Source of the DNA: Rhynochetos jubatus
Lineage: Eukaryota; Chordata; Aves; Eurypygiformes; Rhynochetidae
Length of the DNA stretch: 64,000 nucleotides
Assembly: GCA_027574665.1 (NCBI GenBank)
Contig: CM050656.1
Coordinates: 6,323,001 to 6,387,000 of the forward strand
Reading direction: 5' to 3'
The notes under the pieces were generated by a model. The model saw only the letters and a program-made list of their open reading frames with translations, had not been told where the DNA came from and did no database searches. This document shows, piece after piece, positions 34,741 to 48,000 of the stretch. Every line of letters starts with the position of its first letter. Within the stretch, counting starts at the first letter, position 1. A program made the position numbers and the translations under genes.

Positions 34741-36021
34741 ATTATTATTGCATTTGGAAGGTATATTGGATGGATGCTGCCGGGGTGGCAGTTACCCGGC
34801 ACTGGAAAATGTCTGGAGCGGGGCGGTGCAGCATCGCTTCAGTCCACGGGCGGTAATGAGGAGGGGACCCTCTTGTTTTGGCAGGGCTCTTGTTCAGCAT
34901 AGACACTCCGCTTTTTGGTTGGTTGGTTTGGGGTTTTTTTGGTGTGTTTCCATATATCTTACTGACCGTCAGTGCTCAGGTCCTGCCTCCAAAGGGAACA
35001 GTTTAATCTCTCACGAGCTTTTTTTACTCCTGTGAGCAGGTATATTACATAATAAAATACAATATTGTAAACACACTGTTTCGTTGTTCTGTGTGGACTG
35101 TTCTCCATAAAGCCACTGAATCTTCAAATAACCCAGAAACTACATAAATGTTTCAGTACAAACCGAATGACGTTACGGTGGTGTATTTTTGTCAGATCCT
35201 CACTAGCATAAAAATCAGCGTTGGGATTGAATGCGGACACGGCAAAGGAAAGGAAAGCAATCCCTGTGGCTTAGTCTGATAATCCTCTGAAAGTAAATTG
35301 GCCCTACTCTAATCAACAGAGTGGTTGGAAGAAAAGTGAAATCATTTCACTTCCAAGATAATAAACGCCAAATGTCGGAAGGTGTCCGTGCGTGTTCCAG
35401 CGTACAGCTCTTTTCTGTTCAATGCGTGTTTCTTATGCGACTCGCTCAGCCTTTCTTCGCCCTGAAAACAAAGAACCCAAGCCTGCTTTAATTAATGAAG
35501 TTCAGTTTCACCTAGCTTGCCCTGTTGTGATAGGCTAGTTGAAAATGTTACCTGCTCTGCCCTTTACAAAAACTCTGTGGTTACATTAATTTCACCCATC
35601 TAAGTGCATGAGTGGCACAGTTCCCTTTCGAGGTTTGGATGTCCAAACCCCAAACAGGGGAGACCGAGGAATGCACGCAAACACCGTCTTTCTCCCAGGA
35701 GTGTCACTTTGTTTTGAAGCAGTCTTGTTTTAGAAATACTACTGCATTCTGTTCTAATTTTCCAGAGCTCCCTAATCTTCTTCCAGGCTCTTAATGATGT
35801 AGTCGATAATAGGATTGTTGGTATTAATTTGGAACAATAATGCCAGCTGCTTGCTTGGTGGCTATTGGCAGAGGGGTGACCTTGCAGGTCAGCTAAGCAG
35901 AACTGGAAGTGCTTTGATCTGATCTATACAGAGGGAGAGATCTGTCCACCCAAACAAGAGGAGCGAGTGAATTCTCTCTCCATGGGATGCTGATTCTTCT
36001 CCAAAGAGCACAAAGGACAGC
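34741..36021. other. Spacer between CPT2 and SLC1A7, with SLC1A7 5' region
   Basis: About 1.3 kb separating the divergent CPT2 and SLC1A7 starts. The SLC1A7 end is not a CpG island, in line with tissue-restricted expression. CCTAATCTT at about 35770 resembles the CRX/OTX homeobox core, but the match is too short to rely on. No other gene is seen. Confidence 0.4.
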
Positions 36022-39000
36022 ATGGCGGTGGCTTTGGATGCAATCCTCGCTCGGATCAAGGATGTTTGTAAAAGAAATGGTTTGCTCATCCTGTCGGTGT
36101 TGTCGGTCACCATTGGCTGTCTTCTCGGATTCTTCCTGAGGACCAGACGGCTCTCCCAGCAGGTACGTGTGGCACGGCAGCCTATCTGCTGCACAGAAAA
36201 TACCACACTTACATAACAAAAGGCATAGCGAACTGTGGAACTTCAGGATGGACTTCTGAAGATAAAAAGCACATTTTTATGTGTGTTTGTTAAATTTGCT
36301 TAATTTCATTTGTTTATTAGTCTAAGATGTTCTTTGGGTCTTTTCACACATTTTCAATGTGGTTGCAAAGGGTTCTGGTCTCTAAGACACTAGTGTCTGG
36401 CATAAGCATATTATAATGTGGCAAGTATCTATAATAATAGCGGGTGTTTAAGCCAGATGAAAAGTAGCATCTAACGCAGGCCTGTTAAAAACTGGTAGTG
36501 CAATATATTCATTGGAATTTATATTACTTTGGAACCTGTATGTCTAAAGAAAACACTGGAAATATTTTTCATCATCACATGTACAGAGGTACAGGTGTTT
36601 GTATTACACAATGGTATTTTCTATTAATAAATCTGAGATTTCCCATCATTAACAGACCACGTTTTTAAAGTCAGTTGGGCATTTCTCCTCCAGCATACTT
36701 CAGCTAAGCTCTTTGCAGGTGCCCATTTCTTTCTGCTGGGTTCATCAGACAGAACAGAGAGGGTAAGGTGCATCACTGAATGTAGCCTTTGAACACAAAA
36801 TATAAATCTCAATTAAAAAATATGGCACTTCGTGAATGTGACTGAACTAAACCAATTCTTTGTTCTGCTGCTGCTAACTGCAATCTGAACATCTCCCGTG
36901 GCCAAGCAGTAGCTTCATACGCATCTAGCAAAGCACAAAAAATGCAGAATAAAGAGATTATTCAGGGCAACCTATTAACAGCAGTCCCCAAGGGATTGCA
37001 TATTTCATTTTTGTCTTTGTAAAGGAACGAACAATGTACTGTTTTTGTTGAATGACAACACAATATGTAATCTAATTAATTTTAAAACTATCTTTTAAAG
37101 CCTACTATCTTTGCCACCTTATATAGCTGCAGATTTTACCAATGTTGTCTGATCCACAACTCTAGCAGGACTCATGAAGACAGATAGTCTTTATCTCAAA
37201 ACAATAAGCATCTCTCCATGTATTTCTAGGAAATTAGTTATTTCCAGTTTCCTGGTGAGTTACTGATGAGGATGCTGAAAATGTTGATTCTCCCACTGGT
37301 TGTCTCAAGGTAAGTGAGGACAATGATTGTTCCAACAACTTCTGAAGTTTCCTGAATGAGACATGTAGTCACCACTATTTTGGGTTTAGCTGAATTGATG
37401 TCAAAGTGCCAGGACCGTTACTGACTGCTGTACATTTGTACTTGTAGTGGAGCTATGAACATATTTTTTAATCAATAGGAACATTTATGCAATACCTCAT
37501 ATATGTATTATTTTCTTGAAAACACTTTCAAAAAAAATTTATGTTTTCTTCTTTTCTTGTAATGGGAGGACTTTTTCCTTCAAGCTAACCAGAAGTTAAA
37601 TATATGGAATAAATAACACACCTTATCAGACAGCTTATCTTAAATCTAAACAATTGAAATAATATGCCATACAAATAAAATGAAAAAGCACAGCTAATTC
37701 TATAATTTTCTTCAGTATTTGGGCAGTTGTGCTGTAGTATGATGGATATTAGAAAAAAACCCAATAGTGAACTAATAATATATGCCTGGCTTCAGCTGGA
37801 AGTGAAAGTGATTTCTTAGTACATTAAAGGCAGAACCTTTAGTGGTGCCATCTTATTGGTGTCAGAATTAATGACCTAGATCCTAGTGCTGAGGAATGGT
37901 GCATGGTAGCTGCCTTTGGAGTGGGTGGACATAGTTTAGGATAGCTTTTTTCCTCCTCTAAATTTGTCTGAATTCCATCTGACAACAATCAGAAGTACCA
38001 GTTGGATGGCCAAAAGCTCTCAGCCCAGCACTGACAGAAGAGACAGGAGAGGTGGAAAGTAACAAAGCTGATGCCTAACAGATCTGAGAAAAAAATCTTG
38101 CACCCTTTGGTACCTTCCCTTAAAGCCTCAGCTTCTAGAACCAAATACATATGCCAAAAACTCACCTTCCATTTTAAGAAAAAGGTAAGTTTCTAGGCTT
38201 CAGATCGCTGAGAGTTGCTGAAAATAAACACAACCCAGCACTAACTTTATTTTAAAGTCATCTACCTTCTCATGGTTTTTCACGGAATGAAGCTGATGCA
38301 TGGTGCTTGCATGCCTAGAACTGGCTGTAGTATGATCATAGATGTATCTGGTTCTGTCCCACGCATCTAGAGAACATCAAGACAAAATAAGGTGAATTTT
38401 TTTTGAGAGGTGAAAGGAGAGTTTTCCAAGGATAACAAGAATCTCACATGAGGAAGTGACGTAGTAAGAAAAGAGTTGGAGCAGAGTCACATGCCCTTCC
38501 CTAAAATACATAGTTGTTTAAATCCCCTTGTTATGTAGAGATGCCAGGAGGAGAGGCAGTACAGTGGGAAGAGCTCCTCTGACACAGCCTGAGACACTAG
38601 CTCTGCGTTACCTGCAGATGTGTCAGGAGTGAATCTCTGAGCCGCCCTGTTAGAACTCCTGGACCCCATCCTCTAAGAAAGAGAAGAAACTTTACAGATC
38701 TTCAAAGGATTAGCTCTCACTGTAAGACAGCATGAGTCTATCTCCCTGTATAACAATCTAACTTGCTATTGCATACTGAAATTTCAGGTTATTGCACACA
38801 AAAAATACTCCAGATATAATTACATTCTTGTACAGTCCTTTTTTTTTCCACAACAAGCACAGTATATTCATATATATATTCATACATATATTTCATAAAA
38901 TGAGTAAACCCATGCTCTGTGTTTTTACCAGTCTGCACACACATTTAAACTGTATTTCTTTGTGGATTTGGAGTATTCTCAGCCTGTCCTGTGGGAGCAA

Positions 39001-42000
39001 TCACATTTAAATTATCTTCTAAATTACTCTGTATTATTGTTTACAAAAGCCAAGGGTACAGCACCAAGCTCTAATTATACTCTCCTAGTCGAAGTTACTG
39101 CAAGTTTTTTCTTGCACTAACAAGTAAAGGAAACACTTTAAAGAAACAGGAAGGTGAGAAAGGAGGGTTAAAAGAGACACTCCATGCAAAATACACCATC
39201 TCTAAGTCCAGAGTTTATCTTGAAGGGTTGTGGCAGAAGTAAAAGGTGGCCAGTGTGTGGCTCAGAAGACTGATAATAGACTAGGAAACCTTGCACTTAT
39301 AGGTCACTAGCACAAATCCAGCCTTAAACAGAAGTGGCTGAAAGTTTGTACTATCCCTCTTCTGACCAGATAGTTCAAGAATTAAAAAAGGAACTTTGCA
39401 GATTGTATTCATTAGGAAGGAGAAACTGAGGATATTGTTAGGTATCTCTGACTGAACTATGTTTATTTTTAAAGTTCCTGAAGGCAGAATAAATCGGTCA
39501 GACAGTGGGAGACACTGTTTCTTCAACACACAGTTCCTTGCCTTAGCCAACTCTGTCCCAGCACTTGGAAGTGCTGAATTCCAGAGCTCCTGTACCTGTT
39601 TCTGATCTCTTCTGTCACCTGTGGTCTTACTTTTTCTTTTCCTGCAAACAGAAAAATCTTGAAAAATCAACCACCAGTAGAGCTAGTCTTCCAGTTTGAG
39701 CCTTTCATGAGCTTCTTATTTGTGTTGTGATGTGGCCCTTCATTAAGGATAGGGGTTGATATTGCTTTAGTTCCTGGTTACATAAACAAGCTTCATAGCA
39801 TCATACAATGACTCTAAAAGAAGTATATATTGATTTCTTCCATCCTCTGCCTGAGGTTTAGCCCTCTTCATACCTATTAGTATCCACTCAGTGTCTCATG
39901 TTTAGAGTTTGCTTTTTTCGGTGATGAGAACAGATACCCACACAACAAAGGATGTTGGTTTTATTAGCAACATAAAGAAAGAAATGATAAGAAATGGCCT
40001 GACAGTTTGTATCTGCCCTAGGAATATTCAGTAGTGGAATGTTACAAGATCAAATTTTGGACCCTGCGGTTATCAGATGTACAGTACTTATTACATCTAT
40101 AAACATAGGATACTGCTTTTTAAACTGGGAATGGGAATATTAAGAGAGCTCAGATGGAATAGGAGACAAATCTGAATTCTTAGTTATACACTCCCACTGT
40201 GCCTGAGCTCTTACAAGCTGAGTTGGACAAGAGGATCTCCTCAGGAAGCCTGCAAGATTGTTTGCAGATCTGAATTTCCCTGATTCTCTTTGGGATAGAG
40301 GCCTTGATCCTCACCTGACAACTGCTGTGCAAATAATGTAATTTCTCCCTTATATGCAAAAGGTTTCAGCAAATACCCTAGGCTTTCAAGCAGGGACCCA
40401 CACACGCAGCAGTGATGGAGGTGAATCGCAGTGCATCCTGCCCTGAGTCCTCTGATACGTTTAAAAACACATGAGCTGGGTCTTCAGACAGACATCTGCG
40501 GATCAGCTGGCCCAAGGTGCTCAAATGCGTTCAGCCATGTCTCCTTCCATCTCCTGCACTCCCCGGCGTGGGGAGGCTCGGTCTCCATGCCACCCTCTAG
40601 CCAGGAGGTGGCTCTGTCTGGAAGCCTGAGGAGCTCCATCACGGCAGTGCAGGGACCTGTCCGTCTGGGAGGCTGTTCGTCCGAGGCGGTTTCTGATTGT
40701 GCTACCTACCCAGAACATAATAAAATCTCTACTCTCTTTCACTATGGTTAATTATAAACTCCTCCCCCAAACACACATGTATCCTTCACCTGCCCATAGT
40801 GCTTTCAGGACCAGTTGATGAGCAGAGATGCCTGTGCATCACTGCAGTTTCTCAACTTAAGTGTCTGAAATAATCAAATCTAATGTCAATGTCTTTGCTC
40901 CGTACGAGGCAAAAAACTGTGAGAGGAACAAACACCCATCATTCTCATTAATATCTTCTCACATTTGCTTACATAATATAAACCCTTTGACCAAACCCTG
41001 TCTGTGGCAGCAGTGGCGAGCATGGGCCCTGACTCGAGCCCAGGCCACCCACCCTGGCAGGTACTGTGCCATGTCTCATGTGCCGACCCCTCCCTCTGGA
41101 GCATCTTTGTTGCTGTGCCCGTTCCCTGCCCCATCATCTTCGTCTCATGTTACCAGTTTCATTCTGGTTGATTAGCAGTGGGTCACAACTGTGAATTTTA
41201 ATAAGTGTAACTGCATTGACTTAAGTTTTCTGGGGAGGCTGTTACTGAAACCTCATCTGTTAGAGCTTCATATCTTCTTGTGACTGAGGTTTTGAAGAAG
41301 CTTCAAACTCTGACTTAAAAGTTTACCACTGCTGAGGCATTTATAATGCTGCTTTCTGGCATGGATTCCTTCCAGGAGACAGAAAGCTTACACCATGGCA
41401 TTTACCCCAGGAAGGAAATTCAACTCTGTTCAAAACACAGAAGTGCCAGTGAGCCCGCAGGGAAGGAGGAGGTCTGGCTCCCTGCAGCTGCAGAGCTCTG
41501 GGCAGGCTGAACCCCACACGCACCAGACCTCCTGCATCTTCAAAGACTGGTTGCAAAATGTGTGTGCTGCAGACCAGTAAGGCAGGTAGGTTGGAGAACC
41601 AGCAGGGCTTATTTCAAGATAATACTAGAAGCGCGCAGATTATTTCTTTCCTGTATTCAGCCACATAGTTTCACAGACCTTCCAGGAATCTAATTCACCC
41701 TCTTGGAGCCTTCCATCCCCTCTGTGCAATATGAGAGAAAAGGGAATTAAAATGTTAGGAGTAAGGGCGCTCACACACACAGAGTTTGACTGCATAAGCC
41801 TTGCTCCTTCAGAAAAGCAGGCTAAAACCAGAGTGACACCTGTCTACACCAGCTGAACATATTGAGTTCTCTTTGTCTTATATTTCTACCTGTACATGTA
41901 ATAGAAAATTGCATCTTCTATTTCAACACCCTCCTTGTTTATATGATTAATTTTTTATCTGGTAATTTAGATAGGATCCAGTTTTCTAAGACTATGATTA

Positions 42001-45000
42001 TCAGTAAGAATTGAGACTACTTGTGGGAAGGAATTGTCAGGGCAAAATGGAACTGTTCAGCTGTCTAACAGGCGTGTAACCCCAGTGAATATTCCTCCTA
42101 GAAGAAGCAGTTTGCTCTGTTTAAGCTTAGGATAATTATTACATTTTGTGTTTTGTTTACCACTGACCATTTTCTAGATATTTAAGAAGTAATGAGTAGC
42201 AGAGATTTGATCCCTTTCCATGTGCTGAATCTGTTAAAGAAAGATTGTTCCCTTTATTGTCAGATCTAAATAACTGGTTTGACCTGTAATTTTGAAATTA
42301 TAAGACTTGTTTCTCTGAGTATGTTCTGCCTGATACAAGCAAGTGTATGCTAATTTATTTATTTGAAGATTCATTTGAGGGTAGTAATAAATACTTGTTA
42401 TTGTTGGGGTTTTGTTGCTGAATTAAATATGACATGTTAAATATAGAACTGTCTTTCTTTAAGGGGATTCCTCTCCATAATGCCATCAGTTTCGGTAATC
42501 TCTTATCCTTCTGCTCAGATTCCCTGAGTGTGTCATTCTTACTCATGCTGTTAAAGCCTAGTATTTACTTCGAAACTACTGTTATAGTACCCTTTTCCTC
42601 ATATCATTTTTTTTCCAGAGTTCTCAGATTTGGGGAATGCATTGAAATTTTAACAGGGCATTCATGAAAAATATTGCTCATTCTTTTTTATGGAATTCTG
42701 TCATTGTTCAGCTGTACTGTGCCATACTGAGTTTTGTCTCTCAGGACTCATTAATTACAACTGAAGAGCTGACAACCATATAAATGCTGCAGGAGGATGT
42801 GGAGATGCTCTGGGTGCAAGCAGATGTGAACTCACTTAGGCCACGAGCCAAAGTGGGCAAAACCAGTGCCAGATCCATGCCGGAAGCTGTATAGCCGCAT
42901 TAGCGTGGCTTTGCGCCCAAGCTCATACGAGAAGGACTAATGGGGCTATATGGCTTCCAGGCCAGCCTTGGCAGGTCAGAGCGAAGGCAGAGTGGGTTCA
43001 TGTCTGTCAGCAGTTATCTGTGCAGACATACCCTAAATAACTTCACAGCAACAGGATACTCTTTGGGAGTTTCGGGTTTCGTTGAAAACATGCTGTGAGA
43101 CAGACCATTAGCTTGGGCAAATTGTGTCGTGCACTGTTTTGCTTGCTGTCAGCTGTAGATGAAACTGGTAGTAGACCACAGACTGGAGATGATTTGTCTG
43201 TTTTACTATTTAAGCCTACAATTTGTTAGGACTGAAAAATTTGACCCAAACACTCAGAGGCCAGTACTGAAATTTGCAATCTAAATCTTCTGCCATGATT
43301 ATAAATAAATGCCTGATATGGTCAATATAATGTTTATTCAGAAGGAAAGTGCAGATGTCTAAAAGGCTATGAAATCTTTTTTTTTTTTTTTTTTTTAATT
43401 TATCATTAAATTTAAACCAAGGGGAAAGCCAAAATTAATTCACTCAATGATACTGGTTTATGTGAATGACAATATCTGCGGTACTATTCTAATCCATTCC
43501 CGTTACTGAGAGATACTTTCTATGTTGTCGTGACAAATTCACATAATTTAACAGAATACTGAATGGGTAAGGATGGGTAGCATAAGCTTCTGGTCAGTTC
43601 TGGCTTGATCTTGCCTGCTGTGTAAGAGTTAATCTATTCCCTCTGGTCGTTTCTTCCTGAATACCAGTCACTCTGTTCTTAATGCTTGTGCAGCTGCCAA
43701 ACTGGGGCATAATCAAGTGCAATCAAATTTATGTACTGTATTATCTAGCGAGGTGCTGAGGAGCAGCTGCAAAATGCTGCCTATGGCTCTCCGAGGAGCC
43801 TGTTCAATGTTTTGGAATGTACCAAAGTAGCTGTATTTTCCCATAGAATTAAATTGCTCTTGGAAACACAGGGCTTTCTCTTCACATTATTAAACTCTGG
43901 ATTTTTCCCTCCATTTCACCTGTGCTACCTTGCAATAGAAAAATATTGGCACTCAGGAACAGGTCTCCCCAACAGAGGAGGGTAAACCTCCTGCTGGGTT
44001 AGTCTGGGAAAATCTGTGGGTACCTGAAAGGTAATGTAAAGTGCGTATGCTGTCCCTTGTCTGAACTACCTGTCATATATCACTGTAATGTAAATAATAA
44101 TAAAAAAATATTTCAACCCAGTGAGAACAAGCCCTTTCCTGAGATCTGCAATCTACAGTCTTTATTGTGGAGAAAGTCTAGACATGTGAGTTTTAAGGAG
44201 ATAGAGAAAGATACATTTATTTTCAGAGTGAAATGCAAAACTGTACATGGATGAAACTGAAAGGGAAGGATTACCCAAGGGTAGGAAGAACTGGTCAGAG
44301 AGCAATCTCACTCGACACCATTATACTACTTTAAATTGTCCACATTGCTATTGTATTGCAGAACTGATGTCAGATTACCCCAGAAGTTCCCCAAAGGATG
44401 CTTTGAGACTCCCTGAACTTGTAGAGGAAAATTGCATTCTACCTTCTTAGGAAACCTTATTAAGAATCCCTCCTCCATGCCTTAGACATCTTCAGAGGTT
44501 TCACTGCATTGTCATCTGTGACATTATCGATGTTCTTAGCTGTGTTTAGGAATATGGACTCTAATGGTCAGACCCCATATTGTTTGCTAGTGTTTTCTTT
44601 TGCCTGTGCAACCTAGACTTCCAAACTGTTTCAGTGAAAAAATGACATGTTGCGGAATTATGCATGTCACAATGACAAAACTGGACCAATTCACTACCAA
44701 TTATTTAGGCAGTGTCAGTAGGGGTCTAATGATGTGCAGTAGATATCTCCAGTCGCACAGTGAGTGGGTACAGAAAGCACGATTACAAGCAGGGTATGAG
44801 CAGTTTGTGACCTGACAGAATTTGTCTGTCGTCCTCTAAGAGCTCCAAAATACTTAGTGCCTCACCACAAAAAAAAAAAAAGAAATGTGAAGCTTGAGGG
44901 GCTGGCTGGACTCCCTGTTTCCTGAGGGTAGAAACATGTAGAACTATAAACAATTGAATAAATCTGACATTTGTTTATAATCCAAATTTGTGTTTCAAAT

Positions 45001-48000
45001 CCTTTTGCCCTTTTCTTCATCTAAAAACACTTAAAAGAACTGACAAAACAGAAAATATTATTAAGATTCTTGACTCTTCCCACAGATGTAAAGCTGCACA
45101 TCCCTATTTAATAGATAATTTGGTTTTGTTTGTGTCCTGCCCTTTGAATTTAGGAAATACTTTATTCTTATCAGAACAGCTGAAGTCAACAAGCCTGCCT
45201 GAATTCTGCGTGAGCTATACCACCATGTCTCGGGTCTCCTTTATCAGTCAGTGGTCAAAGTTTGCTGTTCATCCCTTCGAGCATTCATAGGTGTGTTGCA
45301 GTAGCCTCACGTTTTGGGCTATTGGGAGGAAGCAGTGATGCAACAGTTGGACATTGCTCTTCACTGTGTGCTGTACAAAGTCCTGCCTTGTTTACATTAG
45401 CCCATAAAAACAAAACCTCAAAAAGCTGCATGTTATGATGTACTAGAAATGTAGGTCTGGTTTCTTTTGTAGATTTTAGTTTCTTTTCCACCAGCCTAGC
45501 TGTAAAATGAAACACAATCACTCCAGTGTATTGCAGACAGCTTGTTCTAATATATTGTTCATTGTTCAAAGATCAAGAGCCAGATTTTCCATCATGCCTG
45601 ACACCTTTGATCTTCCACTGTGTTAAGTAAAATAGCTATATACTGAGGCTCTCTGAAGAGTTAATTCACATTTCAAGTGCTGTTTATGGCTGATAATGTA
45701 ACCATACAGAAACTGCTGCAATAGTCCTATTTGTAAAATAGCTACCACTTCTTGTTTTGGTTTTGGGATTGATTGATTGATTGTTTGATTTATTTATTGT
45801 GAGCGTAGGTACTATTTTCATTTATATCAAGATATCTAAACTTTAAAAATGGTGTTCGCTATTACTTGATTTTCAGAGGAGACAAACCTTAGTAGCCCCC
45901 TGGATCTTCAGGAGGATTCTAGACTTACGTCTCCTTTGAAAATCAAGCTGTAATACTATGAACCTTTTAATAATACATGACACGGGATCATTCCACTGAC
46001 TACAAGTAATCATGATAGTTCCTGAGTTGTGTTCCGATCAGTGAAAGCCTGTTAGTATACCAGCAGTCTGCAAAACTATAAAAACCGAGTAAAATACACA
46101 GAGATCCTAGCTGTCCCTTTATTGCCTGTCTGGACTGTACACAAACACACGCGGAAAGAGTGCTCATCTGTACAAATGGGCCACCCTACTACAAGTGCAC
46201 AACACATACCTGATCCAGCTTAGTTCAGGGTGTGAGCACGGATTACTGCAGGATTTTATCTTCCTCCGTACTTAGACAAACGGATTCATGTCATATGAGA
46301 GGTCCTGGCATCTGTTACTAGTGGGCGGATGGGACTGCAGGTGAAGGGTGGCACCAGCCTCCAGCCCAGGTGCCACTTGGTTGCCTGTGATACGTGCACA
46401 GGCACACACCAACAGATGTGCTAACTCACTGTTTGCGCAGGTGGGGGCGGGAGGCATTTTTTTCCTATGCAGTGCTATATGATATCTGGAGGTGAAAAAC
46501 CTAAACTGTAACATATCACTGTAAGTTAGGGCAGACCATGTAGGGTGAAGCAGAGACAGGGACGGGCTACAGTTACCCCATCAGTACCACTGTCACTTCA
46601 GCATGTGATGAGAGCAGCAGGTTTCTCTATTGCAGCCATGGCAGTGTCTTGCTCTGCAGGTATTCTGTCATGTTAGAAGAAAGCAAAAGAATATCCTGGA
46701 AAGAAATAATCATTTTGATCCTTCTTTCTCACTGCTGAAATGATTTTTACTACACTAGAGACTAAGAGCAGAATCAAGCATCAAACTATAAAAAGAGCCA
46801 GAGAAGTTTCTTATCTCTTTCTCTCATTACTGCAGAGAGTCTTATTTTCTTTATTGCAAACTGTTCCTCCATAAATGGTACCTCCATGGAAGGGAAGCAG
46901 CCCATCCTGAAAGCTCAGGTAGTTGGTCACAGATGAGCTAAAGTCTCATGGTCCACTGCAACACAGAGATCACTTCAGGCATATCTTTCTTCACTGTAAA
47001 TTGTTTGTCTTTATTGAAAGTGCCTCAATTTCTCTGTTTCCTTGTCTGTAAAATGGAGATAGTGCCTTCCTGTATGGTAGTAGGTTATATTAGTACAGGA
47101 TTTTGAGATGATTAAATGGCTTCGGCTGTGGAAATGGAGATTATTACCATGTTGAAACTTGAAGGCACTGACCTTGACAAAAAGGTAAGCGACAGCCTGC
47201 CTGCATGATCAAGCAGCATTAGTCAAGCCAGCACTTCCCTTTCATGATGCTCAACTGTAATATAATCATCTCTAATGTAGCTGTTAGGGGAGCTTCCCAG
47301 CCTCACTGGGAGAACTTGCTTAGGAAGGTCTTTTCTACGGCGTGCAATTACAAAATGGGAATGTGAGGGAGGGTACGGGATGAATGAAAACAAACATGAT
47401 TCTAGGAACAACTGTTGGTGGTTAATACTTGACCATTACTTCTTGACAGGATTAATGTCTTTCTAATCACACTAATCCCTTCTGATAACTTTATCCATAA
47501 TCCATCTATTTCAAAGCAACATCCAGATGGCTTCTGGTGGAGAGGAAGACAAAATAAACATGCAGAATGGGGTCTTAGCAGCAGCTTCTTGTCTTTTCCA
47601 TTTCTGGGGATGTAGGGTTTGATCTTGAGACAGGTCAAAAAATATGGTTTTATCAGAGAGCAACAGAAAAAAAGTAGAGAATTGCAGAGAAGATAGAAAG
47701 TTCTATTTTCATTTGTACATAAAATACTTCATAAGTACTCTGATACTTATCAGTGACAGCCAGAACAAGCCTAGAGGTACTCATAAGGGTTTAGCTACTT
47801 GTTTGCATGGGACTAATTAGAGTTTCAAGATATTGAAAGAATTCCCTTCCTCATTATGTCAAAATTGCTATAGTGGTTTTGGAGAGTTTATGCAGATTTC
47901 TCCCAAAGCAGACATGAAACTTACTACTTAATGGTTTCATTCGTTCGTACTATTACCAGTATTTTAAACAACCTCTTTCCATTTTTTAATGTCACATGTA

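Noticed and set aside
34012-35035. Plus-strand frames opposite CPT2 exon 1
   Set aside because: CpG-island by-products antisense to the real CPT2 coding exon.
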